DNA of 64,000 bases from Rhizobium leucaenae USDA 9039. Lineage in GTDB: Bacteria; Pseudomonadota; Alphaproteobacteria; Rhizobiales; Rhizobiaceae. The position numbers and the translations under genes are program-made. The notes below the pieces were generated by a model. The model saw only the letters and a list, made by a program, of their open reading frames with translations, was not told the DNA's origin and did no database searches. Shown piece by piece: positions 20,394-31,535 of the stretch (the stretch's first letter is position 1; every line of letters starts with the position of its first letter). The stretch spans positions 1 to 64,000 of the forward strand of contig NZ_AUFB01000002.1 in assembly GCF_000426285.1 (NCBI RefSeq), in the 5' to 3' direction.

Positions 20394-20623
20394 CCGCAGC
20401 AATCGTCACCATCGCAGGCGGACCGGCCGATATCAGCCCGGTCCGCTTTTTTCGTTTTGAGCCATGCATAGCCGGCGTCGAGCGCGTTTCCGAACCAGCT
20501 AAACAGGGCCAGGGAGTCCCGGCCATATTCCTGATAGAACGCGTCCTCATTGCGGCGCCATTGCGCATGGCGGATATCGTTCTCCAGTTGGATAATTCTA
20601 GCCAAAGCGATGCAGTCGATCAT
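20369..20623 (-). CDS. Hypothetical 84-residue protein
   Basis: Open frame MIDCIALARIIQLENDIRHA..., with a plausible amphipathic N-terminal half rich in aromatic and charged residues (FYQEYGRDSLALFSWFG). GGAGA lies just before the ATG. Its last third reads through the terminator of the chemoreceptor gene and overlaps that gene's last 25 bp, so the C-terminus may be fortuitous. No family recognised. Confidence 0.4.
   Translation of the reverse strand: MIDCIALARIIQLENDIRHAQWRRNEDAFYQEYGRDSLALFSWFGNALDAGYAWLKTKKADRADIGRSACDGDDCCGQAASARM
20418..20452 (+). terminator. Terminator of the chemoreceptor gene
   Basis: Perfect 9-bp stem GCGGACCGG (20418-20426)/CCGGTCCGC (20438-20446), 11-base loop, followed by six T. 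Classical intrinsic terminator 24 bp after the stop codon. Confidence 0.88.
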
Positions 20624-20711
20624 GGGAAGTCTCCATATTGAAAGGCATCCCTTCAATTACACAGAGGAATTTTCTTTATAAACGATCGTTTTCACCCTAT
20701 GTTTTTCAGTG

Positions 20712-21584
20712 ATGAAAAATGCTGTTTGGGATTCCTATCAACTTTTCCTCGATGTCGCTCGCGGCGGCGGGCTGACGGGCGCTGCATCTTCGAACGGTTT
20801 AAGCCCGGCAACGATCGGCCGCCGCATGCTGGAATTGGAGAGCAAGATCGGCCGCTCCCTCTTCCAGCGCAGTCAGACAGGCTACGTGCTGACCGGCGAT
20901 GGCCAGGAGCTGTTCGATCAACTGCTGGAGATGGAAGCGGCTGCGCGTAAGATCGAGAGCTGGCAGCGTGATGCCCAAGGGGCGGCTATCGTCCGGATCG
21001 CGGCCGGCACCTGGGTCGGCTGGCTGCTCAGCCAGAATATGCCGTCGATCTGCTCGGACCGGGACGGCTTCCGCATCGATCTGCATCTCGCCGAACGCCG
21101 TGCCAGCCTTGCTCATCGCGAAAGCGACATCGGCATCCGCGCCTTCGAGCCGGAGGAGATCAATCTGGCGGCCGTCAAGACCGGCGATGTCGCCTATGCC
21201 GCCTATCAGGCCCGCAACGTGCGCTTTGCTGGGCCGAGGCGCTGGATCGCCGTGGCGGAAGAGGATGCCATCTCCACCTATCTGCGCTGGCCGCATCAGA
21301 ACCAGCGCGAGGCAATCGCGGTGACGGTCAACCGACCGCGCTCCCTTTATGATCTCGTGCTTGCGGGAGCAGGCATCGCTGTTCTCCCCTGCTTCGTCGG
21401 CGATCTGGAGCCACGGCTGGAGCGGGTCGGCGAGGAGGTGGCCTCGCTGCGTCACGGGCAGTGGATCGTCATGAATGACGCCGACCGCCACCGCCGTGAA
21501 ATCCGCACCGTGGTCGATCGCATGACAAGGCTACTGAAAAGCCATGCCGATCTTTTCGCCGGCAACCGTCCCACCTACTTATGA
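20712..21584 (+). CDS. LysR-family transcriptional regulator
   Basis: 290-residue LysR-type protein. Winged HTH at residues 8-66 (LFLDVARGGGLTGAASSNGLSPATIGRRMLELE) and a short effector domain. The HTH carries Gly-Gly-Gly where most LysR proteins have a single glycine and an SNGLS turn, a divergent subgroup. A GTG three bases earlier could also serve as start. It is divergent from the hypothetical 84-residue frame and convergent with the aldo/keto reductase, so its target is not obvious. Confidence 0.85.
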   Translation: MKNAVWDSYQLFLDVARGGGLTGAASSNGLSPATIGRRMLELESKIGRSLFQRSQTGYVLTGDGQELFDQLLEMEAAARKIESWQRDAQGAAIVRIAAGTWVGWLLSQNMPSICSDRDGFRIDLHLAERRASLAHRESDIGIRAFEPEEINLAAVKTGDVAYAAYQARNVRFAGPRRWIAVAEEDAISTYLRWPHQNQREAIAVTVNRPRSLYDLVLAGAGIAVLPCFVGDLEPRLERVGEEVASLRHGQWIVMNDADRHRREIRTVVDRMTRLLKSHADLFAGNRPTYL

Positions 21585-21586
21585 AA

Positions 21587-21611
21587 ACCGGTGGCCAAGG
21601 TAGCCGCCGGT
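21587..21611. terminator. Weak hairpin between convergent genes
   Basis: ACCGGTGGC (21587-21595) pairs with GCCGCCGGT (21603-21611) through one G-U pair, 7-base loop, just after the LysR stop. No T-run. Confidence 0.4.
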
Positions 21612-21639
21612 CTCTTGGTCTTGGAAGACGGACCGGTGT

Positions 21640-22638
21640 TCAGCGAACTGCGTCGCCCCAGCGGTATTCAAACGTCGCATTGTCCAGCCTTGCCTTCAAC
21701 GCCGGATCGAGCTTGAGGTCGATGGCGGCGAGCGTGTCGGTCAGTTGGTCCGGGCGGCTCGCGCCGATGATGGCTGAGGTGATCACGGGATTGGCGGCCA
21801 CCCAGGCGACGGCGAGCTGGGTGAGCGAATGGCCGGCTTCGTCGGCAATGCCACGCAGCTTTTCGATCGTTGCGAACTCGCGTTCGTGCCAGTAGCGCTC
21901 CAGATAGGTGGTGCCGGCATTGCGCAGTTGCGCGCTGAAGCGGCCCTCCGTCGGCGCGACATTGTGCTTGTGTTTGCCGGTCAGAAGGCCGCCGGCGATC
22001 GGATTGTAGGGAATGACGGCGATGCGCTGCTCTTCGGCGAGCGGCAACAGCTCGCGCTCGATCTGGCGGAACAGCAGATTGTAGCGCGGCTGCACCGAGA
22101 CAAAGCGGGCGGTTCGCAGGACATCGGCGCGGCCGAGCGCCAGCGCCAGCCTGTAGGCAAGGAAATTCGATACGCCGACATAGCGCGCCTTGCCCGAGCG
22201 CACGATGACGTCGAGTGCCTCCAACGTCTCGTCGATTGGGGTTTCACGGTCGTCGGAATGGAGCTGATAGAGGTCGACATAGTCGGTGCCGAGACGCCGC
22301 AGCGATGCATCGATGGCGTCGAGAAGGTGCTTGCGCGATGCGCCCTGATCCCACGGGGAAGGACCGACCTTGCCGACGGCCTTTGTGGCGACGATGAAGC
22401 GGTCGCGTTTGCCTTTCAGCCAGCGGCCGATGATCTCCTCGGTGCGGCCGGCAAGCTGTTCGCCGCCGCCGAGCGGATAGACGTCGGCCGTATCGATGAA
22501 GTTGACGCCGGCATCGGTTGCCTTGTCGAGAATGGCATGTGCGATGTCTTCCTGCTCGATCTGCAGGCCGAAGGTCATGGTGCCCAGACAAAGGCGGGAA
22601 ACGCTGAGACCGGTATTGCCGAATTTTTGATACTGCAT
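21640..22638 (-). CDS. Aldo/keto reductase
   Basis: 332-residue NADPH-dependent aldo/keto reductase of the YajO/Tas-like group. N-terminal MQYQKFGNTGLSVSRLCLGTMTFG, catalytic DTADVYPLGGGEQ (Asp and Tyr), then VATKAVGKVG with the active Lys, YVDLYQLHSDD with His, and the C-terminal IIGASRPDQL cofactor loop. The frame extends upstream to 22740 but the family begins at this Met. Monocistronic; substrate unknown. Confidence 0.88.
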   Translation of the reverse strand: MQYQKFGNTGLSVSRLCLGTMTFGLQIEQEDIAHAILDKATDAGVNFIDTADVYPLGGGEQLAGRTEEIIGRWLKGKRDRFIVATKAVGKVGPSPWDQGASRKHLLDAIDASLRRLGTDYVDLYQLHSDDRETPIDETLEALDVIVRSGKARYVGVSNFLAYRLALALGRADVLRTARFVSVQPRYNLLFRQIERELLPLAEEQRIAVIPYNPIAGGLLTGKHKHNVAPTEGRFSAQLRNAGTTYLERYWHEREFATIEKLRGIADEAGHSLTQLAVAWVAANPVITSAIIGASRPDQLTDTLAAIDLKLDPALKARLDNATFEYRWGDAVR

Positions 22639-22964
22639 GATGGAAACTCTTGAAACGATGCGGGTTGATTTTGCCCTTGGGCAAGGCGGCGAAAACAGGC
22701 GGGAGGCTATTCGTGGGATGAGACGGCCCGATGGTAGCAAAGCTCATCCCCGCATTCACGCAGGAAGGAAGTCTCGCGTTCACAATCGCGTGCGCTCCGC
22801 ATATTGCCGTTTCCGGCGATGTGACTGCCGATTTCGGTAAATCCGCCAAAGCTCATAGTGCCTTGCTTTTCCCCCTTGTGGCCTTCGGAATTCCTTTCTA
22901 GTCTGACGGGAAAAACAGAGGGTTGGGTATCGCCGCGATGCCCTTGAACAAAATAGGAGAGATC
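22639..22964. other. Divergent gap between aldo/keto reductase and potF
   Basis: 326 bp without a convincing gene. A possible potF promoter (CTTGTG around 22876, CTTTCTA about 17 bp later) precedes AGGAGAG, the potF ribosome-binding site. No clear operator was found. Confidence 0.4.
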
Positions 22965-24059
22965 ATGAAGTCCATGTTCGCACGGCTGGCAGCAACGGCT
23001 TTTGCGGCCGTTTCGCTGGTGACGGCAGCCCAGGCCGAAGACAAGGTCGTCAATATCTACAACTGGTCGGATTATATCGATGATTCGATCCTGGCCGATT
23101 TCACCAAGGAAACCGGCATCAAGGTGGTCTACGATACCTTCGATTCCAACGAAACGCTGGAGACCAAGCTCCTGGCGGGCAAGACCGGCTACGACATCGT
23201 CGTACCGACGGCGGACTTCATGCAGCGCCAGATCAAGGCCGGCGTGTTCCAGAAGCTCGACAAGTCGAAGCTGCCGAACATCTCCAACATGTGGGACATG
23301 GTGATGAAGCGCATCTCCACCTATGATCCCGGCAACCAATATGCTGTCGACTATATGTGGGGCACCAACGGCATCGGCTACAATGTCGACAAGGTGAAGC
23401 AGATCCTCGGCACCGACGACAAGCCGACCCTCGACGTGATCTTCGACCCGAAGGTCGCCGCGAAGTTCAAGGATTGCGGCATCTACATGCTCGACGCGCC
23501 GAAGGACGTCATCCCGACGGCGCTGGCCTATCTCGGCCTCGATCCGAATTCGACCAAGCCTGAGGATTTCAAGAAGGCCGAAACGCTCCTGACGTCGATC
23601 CGGCCCTTCATCCGCAAGTTCCATTCGTCGGAATACATCAATGCGCTCGCCAACGGCGATATCTGCCTCGCCTTCGGCTATTCAGGTGACATATTGCAGG
23701 CGCGCAACCGCGCCGAAGAGGCGAAGAACGGCGTCCACGTCGACTATTCGATCCCGGCACAGGCACAGATGTGGTTCGACGTCATGGCGATCCCCGCCGA
23801 TGCGCCGCATGTGGCCGAAGCGCATGCATTCCTGAATTACATCATGAAGCCGGAAGTCATCGCCAAGGCCAGCAACTTCGTCGCCTACGCCAATGGCAAC
23901 AAAGCTTCGCAGCAGTTCGTGAACAAAGAAGTTCTTGAGGATCCCGCGGTCTATCCGACCGATGAGATCATGAAACACCTGTTCACGGTGACGCCGTGGG
24001 ATCCGAAAACGCAGCGCTTGGCGACGCGCTTGTGGACCAAGGTCGTGACCGGTCAATAA
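22965..24059 (+). CDS. potF: PotF-like putrescine-binding periplasmic protein
   Basis: 364-residue polyamine-binding protein. Sec signal peptide to about residue 22 (ends VTAAQA-ED). The mature start KVVNIYNWSDYIDDSIL is the PotD/PotF hallmark, followed by YDTFDSNETLETKLLAGKTGYD and MWGTNGIGYN. Start chosen at the Met after AGGAGAG; the frame is open 42 bp upstream. First gene of potFGHI. A putrescine preference (PotF rather than PotD) is inferred from the order F-G-H-I and from the puu genes. Confidence 0.92.
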   Translation: MKSMFARLAATAFAAVSLVTAAQAEDKVVNIYNWSDYIDDSILADFTKETGIKVVYDTFDSNETLETKLLAGKTGYDIVVPTADFMQRQIKAGVFQKLDKSKLPNISNMWDMVMKRISTYDPGNQYAVDYMWGTNGIGYNVDKVKQILGTDDKPTLDVIFDPKVAAKFKDCGIYMLDAPKDVIPTALAYLGLDPNSTKPEDFKKAETLLTSIRPFIRKFHSSEYINALANGDICLAFGYSGDILQARNRAEEAKNGVHVDYSIPAQAQMWFDVMAIPADAPHVAEAHAFLNYIMKPEVIAKASNFVAYANGNKASQQFVNKEVLEDPAVYPTDEIMKHLFTVTPWDPKTQRLATRLWTKVVTGQ

Positions 24060-24066
24060 GTCAGAC

Positions 24067-24096
24067 AAAGGCCCGGACGGAAACGCCCGGGCCTTT
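24067..24096 (+). other. Intercistronic hairpin potF-potG
   Basis: AAAGGCCCGG (24067-24076) pairs perfectly with CCGGGCCTTT (24087-24096), 10-base loop, followed by CCTT. It lies seven bases after the potF stop. Likely partial terminator or 3' stabiliser that raises binding-protein mRNA above that of potGHI. Confidence 0.6.
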
Positions 24097-24199
24097 CCTT
24101 AATACAGTAATCCAGGTGCCGCAGTCCTGGACGGAAATAGTATAAAATCTGAAGCGCTACCGGATGGGGAAAAGCCGGAGCGGCATCTTTCGGGGATAG

Positions 24200-25345
24200 A
24201 TGATGAAGTCTCTTGGCAATATCCGGCGTTCCTTCGCTCCCTGGGCCGATCCGTCGGCAAAGCCTTATATTTCGTTCAAGAACGTCACCAAGAAGTTCGG
24301 CGATTTCACTGCCGTCGACAATCTTTCCCTGGATATCTACAACCGCGAATTCTTCGCCCTGCTCGGCGCATCGGGCTGCGGCAAGTCCACGCTGCTGCGC
24401 ATGCTCGCCGGCTTCGAGCAGCCGACGACGGGCGAGATCGTGCTCGACGGCCAGAACCTTGCGGGCACGCCGCCCTATCGCCGTCCCGTCAACATGATGT
24501 TCCAGTCCTACGCGCTCTTCCCGCATATGACGGTGGAAAAGAACATCGCCTTCGGGCTGCGCCAGGACGGCATGCCGAAAGCGGAGATCGCCGAGCGGGT
24601 CACGCAGATGCTGAAGCTCGTGAAGCTGGAGCAATTTGCCAAGCGCAAGCCGAACCAGCTCTCCGGCGGCCAGCGCCAGCGCGTGGCGCTCGCCCGATCG
24701 CTCGCCAAGCGGCCGAAGGTGTTGCTGCTCGATGAGCCGCTCGGCGCGCTCGACAAGAAGCTGCGTGAGGAAACCCAATTCGAGCTGATGGACCTGCAGC
24801 AGAGCCTCGGCCTTACCTTCGTCGTCGTCACGCACGATCAGGAAGAGGCGATGACCATGGCCGACCGTATCGCGGTAATGAGCCACGGCAGGGTCGTTCA
24901 GGTGGCGACGCCGGCGGAGATCTATGAGGCCCCGAATTCCCGCTTCGTCGCCGACTTCATCGGTGACGTGAACATTCTCGACGGCAATGTCACGCGCGCA
25001 ACCGGCGGCACGGTCGAGATCGCCGTCGACAATGGCTTCACCTTGCGCACGGCAACCGGCGAAATGCCCATCGAAGGCAGCCGCGCCGGCTTCGCCATTC
25101 GGCCGGAAAAGCTGCGCGTCACGCCGCGCCCGCCGGCCAACGCCTCGGTCAACGCCGCCGAGGGCGAGATCTGGGATATCGCCTATCTCGGGGACATGAC
25201 GGTCTTCCACGTCAAGCTGAAGAGCGGACGGGTCGTGAAGGCCTCGTCGCTGAATGCGGTGCGCGCCGTGGAGGAGCCTTTCGCCTATGATCAGGACGTC
25301 TGGGTCTCCTTCGATGAAAATGCCGGCGTGCTGTTGAAGGATTGA
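24200..25345 (+). CDS. potG: PotG-like polyamine ABC ATPase
   Basis: 381-residue ATPase of the polyamine family. N-terminal extension to residue 20, Walker A LLGASGCGKSTLLRML, Q-loop MFQSYALFPHM, signature LSGGQRQRVALARSL, Walker B VLLLDEPLGALDKKL, then a TOBE domain (about residues 295-380) with FAIRPEKLRV. Powers PotHI. ATG at 24200 or 24203. Its stop overlaps the region of the potH start by spacing of two bases, indicating coupling. Confidence 0.92.
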   Translation: MMKSLGNIRRSFAPWADPSAKPYISFKNVTKKFGDFTAVDNLSLDIYNREFFALLGASGCGKSTLLRMLAGFEQPTTGEIVLDGQNLAGTPPYRRPVNMMFQSYALFPHMTVEKNIAFGLRQDGMPKAEIAERVTQMLKLVKLEQFAKRKPNQLSGGQRQRVALARSLAKRPKVLLLDEPLGALDKKLREETQFELMDLQQSLGLTFVVVTHDQEEAMTMADRIAVMSHGRVVQVATPAEIYEAPNSRFVADFIGDVNILDGNVTRATGGTVEIAVDNGFTLRTATGEMPIEGSRAGFAIRPEKLRVTPRPPANASVNAAEGEIWDIAYLGDMTVFHVKLKSGRVVKASSLNAVRAVEEPFAYDQDVWVSFDENAGVLLKD

Positions 25346-25347
25346 TC

Positions 25348-26259
25348 ATGAGGACGCTCGGCTCTTCCATCTACCAGCGCCTCGTCATCATTGTTCCCTA
25401 TGCCTGGCTGCTGATTTTCTTTCTCGCGCCCTTCCTGATCGTCTTCCGCATTTCCCTGTCGACGAAGGCGCTCGCGGTTCCGCCCTATGATCCATCTTTC
25501 AATTGGACGGACAGTTTCAGCGATTGGTTGGACAAGCTGCAAAGCATGTCCTTCGACAACTACACCTGGCTGGCCGGCGATCCGCTTTATTTCAACGCCT
25601 ATATCCAGAGCCTGAAGATTTCAGGCATATCGACGATCCTGACACTGCTCATCGCCTATCCCATTGCCTATGGCATGGCGCAGGCGCCGCGCAGCATCCG
25701 CCCGACGCTGTTGATGCTGGTCATCCTACCGTTCTGGACCAGCTTCCTGATCCGCGTCTATTCCTGGATGTCGATCCTGAGCACCACGGGTTTGCTCAAT
25801 CAACTGCTGATGACGCTCGGCATCATTCATGAGCCGCTGGTGATCCTGAATACCAATACGGCTGTTTATATCGGCATGGTCTATTCCTATCTGCCCTTTA
25901 TGGTGCTGCCGCTCTATTCCTCGCTGGAAAAAATGGACGGCACCCTGATCGAGGCGGCGCAGGATCTCGGCTGCACGCCAATCGGCGCCTTCTGGCGCGT
26001 GACCTTCCCGCTGTCGATCCCCGGCGTCATCGCCGGCTGCATGCTGGTCTTCATCCCCGCGGTCGGCGAGTTCGTCATCCCCGATCTACTTGGCGGCTCC
26101 GAAACGCTGATGATCGGCAAGGTGTTGTGGAGCGAGTTCTACGGCAATACCGACTGGCCGCTGGCATCGGCGGTGGCGACCATCCTGCTGCTCGTGCTGG
26201 TCGTGCCCATCGTCTTCTTCCAGCATATACAGGCGAAAGCCGATGAGAAGGGGAGATAG
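25348..26259 (+). CDS. potH: PotH-like polyamine ABC permease
   Basis: 303-residue inner-membrane permease with six predicted helices, the first at about residues 14-36 (IVPYAWLLIFFLAPFLIVF). EAA motif LIEAAQDLGCTPIGAFWRV contacts PotG. The ATG two bases after the potG stop is preferred over the overlapping TTG at 25342. Followed by potI after three bases. Confidence 0.92.
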   Translation: MRTLGSSIYQRLVIIVPYAWLLIFFLAPFLIVFRISLSTKALAVPPYDPSFNWTDSFSDWLDKLQSMSFDNYTWLAGDPLYFNAYIQSLKISGISTILTLLIAYPIAYGMAQAPRSIRPTLLMLVILPFWTSFLIRVYSWMSILSTTGLLNQLLMTLGIIHEPLVILNTNTAVYIGMVYSYLPFMVLPLYSSLEKMDGTLIEAAQDLGCTPIGAFWRVTFPLSIPGVIAGCMLVFIPAVGEFVIPDLLGGSETLMIGKVLWSEFYGNTDWPLASAVATILLLVLVVPIVFFQHIQAKADEKGR

Positions 26260-26262
26260 GTC

Positions 26263-27078
26263 ATGACCCGCTGGTCCCGCTTCAACATCATCTCCGTTAC
26301 GCTCGGCCTTGCCTTCCTTTATTTGCCGATCCTGCTGCTGGTCATCTATTCCTTCAATGCCTCGCGGCTGGTCACGGTCTGGGGCGGCTTCTCGACGCAA
26401 TGGTACGGCCATCTGCTTCGAAACAACGATATGCTCAATGCCGCCTGGCTGACCGTGCGCATTGCCGTGCTTTCGGCGACGATTGCCACCGTGCTCGGCA
26501 CGCTGGCGGCGCTAACGTTGGTGCGCTATACGCGCTTTCGCGGCCGCATCCTGTTTTCCGGCATGATCTACGCGCCGCTGGTCATGCCCGATGTCATCAC
26601 CGGACTGTCGCTGCTGCTGCTTTTCGTCACCGCCGGCCTCGATCGTGGCTTCTGGACGATCGTCATGGCGCATACGACGCTGACCATGTGCTTCGTCGCG
26701 GTCGTCGTTCAATCCAGGCTTTTGAGCTTCGACCGCTCGATCGAGGAAGCGGCACTTGATCTCGGCGCGCCGCCGGTGCGGACCTTTTTCGAGATTACGC
26801 TGCCGATCATCGCGCCGGCCGTGTTTTCCGGCTGGGTGCTGGCGCTCACGCTGTCGCTGGACGACCTGGTGATCGCCACATTTGCTTCGGGGGCTGGCGC
26901 CAAGACATTGCCGATGCTGATCTACAGCCAGGTAAAGCTCGGCGTGACGCCCGAGATCAACGCGATCTGCACCATTCTGATCGGCATCGTCACCGTCGGG
27001 GTCATCTTCGCCTCCCTCGTGACCAAGCGCCGCGAAGTGCAGCGCCAGAGGGACGAGCAGGCGGCGGCCGCGGCGTAG
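26263..27078 (+). CDS. potI: PotI-like polyamine ABC permease
   Basis: 271-residue permease with six predicted helices; the N-terminus FLYLPILLLVIYSFNASRL is typical of PotI/PotC. EAA motif SIEEAALDLGAPPVRTFFEI. Heterodimerises with PotH in the inner membrane. Last gene of the operon; GGGGA just before the ATG gives tight coupling to potH. A rhizobial repeat follows the stop. Confidence 0.92.
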   Translation: MTRWSRFNIISVTLGLAFLYLPILLLVIYSFNASRLVTVWGGFSTQWYGHLLRNNDMLNAAWLTVRIAVLSATIATVLGTLAALTLVRYTRFRGRILFSGMIYAPLVMPDVITGLSLLLLFVTAGLDRGFWTIVMAHTTLTMCFVAVVVQSRLLSFDRSIEEAALDLGAPPVRTFFEITLPIIAPAVFSGWVLALTLSLDDLVIATFASGAGAKTLPMLIYSQVKLGVTPEINAICTILIGIVTVGVIFASLVTKRREVQRQRDEQAAAAA

Positions 27079-27100
27079 CGCAAAGCACGCCGTTGGTAGT

Positions 27101-27165
27101 GCTCTATCCCTTTGCTTTTACGCATTCCGAACGCAAAACCGCTTCGCACTTTTCCTGAAACTGCT
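27101..27165. repeat. Rhizobial intergenic repeat element
   Basis: The 87-bp gap between potI and the AsmA-like gene is largely a unit bounded by GCTCTAT at one end and GCTCTATT at the other, with inner GCAAAACCGCTTCGCAC. From memory this type of GAGC...GCTC unit recurs between genes throughout Rhizobium genomes. Role unknown; it may act as a terminator for the two convergent genes. Confidence 0.6.
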
Positions 27166-29067
27166 CTATTGTTGCTGCGACTGCTGGCCGGGCTTATGCA
27201 GCAGCGTCGTGACCGGCGAGATCACCGGGTCCGGCCATGTGCCGCCGATGAAGAAGGGCAGCATCGGCAGCTCCGTCGCATTGGCCGGATCGCTCGCCTG
27301 CATCGTGCCCGACAGCGCCAGTCCGTTGCTGCGGAAGGGTATCACGCCATTCAGCATGACCGTTTCGTTGCGTCCGACGATCTTGGCGTCGTGAACCTCG
27401 ACCGATCCCTTGGCAAAGCTTGCATCGACGTCCAGGCTGTCGAAATCGAAGGACGTGTCGGCGATGTCGCTCATCCGGAAAAACGCCTTGTCGGACGCAA
27501 GCGCACGGAAGGCGGAGATGTTGAACTGCCGGAAGGAACCGGCGGCCGAGGTGAAATGCATCTTGCCGGCGACATCGCTGAGATTGGCAGCCCAGATCGG
27601 CTTCGAAGTGCTGAGCGAAAGATCCAGAGACCCGGTCGTTAGAGGCAGGGGTCCGGCAAGATTCAGCCGGGCGAAAAGTCCGCCGAAATCGGCATCGTGA
27701 ATGGATATCTGCAGTTTGCCGCCGCCGTCGAAGTCGCCTTGCGTAACCTCCAGATGCGAGGTGAGTTCTCCACCCTCGAAGCCGCTGTCGCCGATATCGA
27801 ATTTTGCCTTGCCGCCCGCAACCAACAGGCTCGCCCCGATATCATCGAACTGGAAGGGGCCGAGCACGGCTTTGTTCGACGAGAGCCGCATATCCATATC
27901 GAGGCGTTGCAGCGGATTGCCGTTGAGCAATGCGTCGATCGCAGTATCGGCGGCAAGCCGCATGGAAAAGGCGGCCAGGAAGGGATTGAGATTCATCTGG
28001 TCGAAGGCGAGCGTTCCGGAAATCTTCGGCTTGCCAGCCTTCGAATAGCTCAGATCCATGACGCCGGACGCAGCGGAGTCGTTGACCTTGAAGTTCAGAT
28101 TATTGAAACGCAGGCCATTCGGGATTGCGGCGACATCGGCATTGAGAGAAACGTTCCGCAGCGTATCGGCGGCCGGCAGATGTTCTCCGCTCCAGGCGAG
28201 GAAAGAGGGTACATTCGGAACGCTCAGATCCAGATTTCCGGCAAGCGCCGAGAGATTGGAAATACTGGTGGCGCCGGAATAGGTCCAGTTGATCAGTGGC
28301 GAGGAGAAGTTTGTCTTCGCATCGACACTTCTGCCGGCAAAGAGCAGCAGCGGCTGGGCGGAATTGAAATCGATCTTGACATCCTGACCGTTGAGCCGTG
28401 CCAGGATGACGGCAGTCATCGCGCCGGACAGCCGCGGCCAGGAGATGTCCGCATTGACGCTGCTCATCTTGTAGAGATTGCCGCTGCGATCGTCCGTCAT
28501 CTCGATGCGGCCGTCCTCAATGGTCAGCATGCCGATGACGGCATCCTGATCCCTGCTCATCGGCATGTTTTGGTTGGAGGATGTCTCCACCCGTTCGATC
28601 GCCTTGGACAGCAGCCCCTCATTCGTCCAGTCGATCAGGCCGGTCTCGTCGCGCCGGATGTAAATCACTGGCCTTAGGAAATGGAATTCATGAAAATGCG
28701 CGCGTCCGCGCAGCGCCGCAAACAGCGAGAAGTCCGCCGAGAGGCTGTCGACATGGCCAAGCACCTTGCCGTTTTTCGCCGGTTCGCGGATGGTAACCTG
28801 ATTGAGCGTTACGCGCGGCGTCGGCCAGAATTCCAGCGTCGGAGCGCCCTCGATCTGGGCGCGATATCCCGTCCAATCCGACAACGCGTCCTCGATGCCG
28901 GTGCGTACCAGGCCGCTGGAAATCAGGAAAGGCGCGGTTGCTCTGAAAACCGCAAAGACGATGATGAGGGTGAGAAGGACAATACCCGTAGTACGCGCAA
29001 CGGCAGGTAGCCAGCGCGATGCTGATCGCATCGTCATCAGCCACTTCTTATTCCTCGACGCTCTCAT
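27166..29067 (-). CDS. AsmA-family protein
   Basis: 633-residue protein with one N-terminal membrane helix (about residues 28-48, GIVLLTLIIVFAVFRATAPFL) and a long beta-rich periplasmic part. An AsmA-like N-terminal segment (WTGYRAQIEGAPTLEFWPTPRVTLNQVTI, shown as two parts) is followed by many repeated strand motifs, and the C-terminal portion FSLSGTMQ-type repeats end in a Gln-rich tail. AsmA-like proteins are thought to move lipids or help outer-membrane assembly. The start is uncertain: ATGs at 29145, 29067 and 29037 share the frame. Convergent with potI. Confidence 0.8.
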   Translation of the reverse strand: MRASRNKKWLMTMRSASRWLPAVARTTGIVLLTLIIVFAVFRATAPFLISSGLVRTGIEDALSDWTGYRAQIEGAPTLEFWPTPRVTLNQVTIREPAKNGKVLGHVDSLSADFSLFAALRGRAHFHEFHFLRPVIYIRRDETGLIDWTNEGLLSKAIERVETSSNQNMPMSRDQDAVIGMLTIEDGRIEMTDDRSGNLYKMSSVNADISWPRLSGAMTAVILARLNGQDVKIDFNSAQPLLLFAGRSVDAKTNFSSPLINWTYSGATSISNLSALAGNLDLSVPNVPSFLAWSGEHLPAADTLRNVSLNADVAAIPNGLRFNNLNFKVNDSAASGVMDLSYSKAGKPKISGTLAFDQMNLNPFLAAFSMRLAADTAIDALLNGNPLQRLDMDMRLSSNKAVLGPFQFDDIGASLLVAGGKAKFDIGDSGFEGGELTSHLEVTQGDFDGGGKLQISIHDADFGGLFARLNLAGPLPLTTGSLDLSLSTSKPIWAANLSDVAGKMHFTSAAGSFRQFNISAFRALASDKAFFRMSDIADTSFDFDSLDVDASFAKGSVEVHDAKIVGRNETVMLNGVIPFRSNGLALSGTMQASDPANATELPMLPFFIGGTWPDPVISPVTTLLHKPGQQSQQQ

Positions 29068-29230
29068 GATCCAACTCAGACTTTCATACTGATAGCGCTG
29101 ATATGCCTGCGTTTGCCGGATATAGGAAATGATCGGCGGATGCAAACATTGTACAGCGGGATACGACTAACTCAGTGACTTTATAATGCGCTGCAGCATG
29201 GTATATAAGCCGAAAACGGGAGGAGATAAC

Positions 29231-31183
<1,953 letters not shown>

Positions 31184-31205
31184 CATCCTCTTAAAACTTA
31201 TAGGC

Positions 31206-31393
31206 AAACGCTGACCTCCCGGTGGTAACCGGGCGTTAAGAGAGATTGGTCAAAGGTAAAATCCAACTTGGGGCTGTTCGCATGAGTTAGGACGGCTTGG
31301 AGCCGTGAGGTTCCCGAGACATGACGTTGATCGACTCGAGCTTTCGTTAGGCAGCATAGACCTCAAAGGCAGCGCCATCCGCTGCCTTTTTTT
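31206..31393 (+). ncRNA. Structured leader or small RNA upstream of helicase
   Basis: In the 352-bp gap before the helicase, about 190 bases can fold in order: AACG/CGTT with CCCGGT/ACCGGG (31207-31237), ACGGCT/AGCCGT with a 3-base loop (31292-31306), and a terminator hairpin ending in seven T (31365-31393). A second AGGCAGC at 31349-31355 duplicates the left arm of the terminator (31367-31373) and could compete for GCTGCC. No open frame explains this. It is either an independent small RNA or an attenuating leader of the helicase mRNA. 5' end is a guess. Confidence 0.55.
31365..31393 (+). terminator. Intrinsic terminator 143 bp before helicase start
   Basis: AAAGGCAGC (31365-31373)/GCTGCCTTT (31381-31389), 7-base loop, T-run 31387-31393. 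A textbook terminator placed upstream of, not after, a coding region of the same strand; the acetoacetyl-CoA synthetase stop is 180 bp earlier. Confidence 0.85.
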
Positions 31394-31535
31394 CGTTGTG
31401 CGTCGCACAAATACGCACCTGCTCTGTACAACGGCTTGCCGACCAAGTATGTGCATGCCTGAAGAAGAGGCCTGCAACGTGCGGGCCACGATGATCCGTG
31501 CCGACTGGCGCGCGAAGAATTCCGAAAGACAAGAT

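Noticed and set aside
18795..20402. 535-codon minus-strand frame inside the chemoreceptor gene
   Set aside because: Composition follows the opposite strand of a high-GC coding region; no family motif or start signal.
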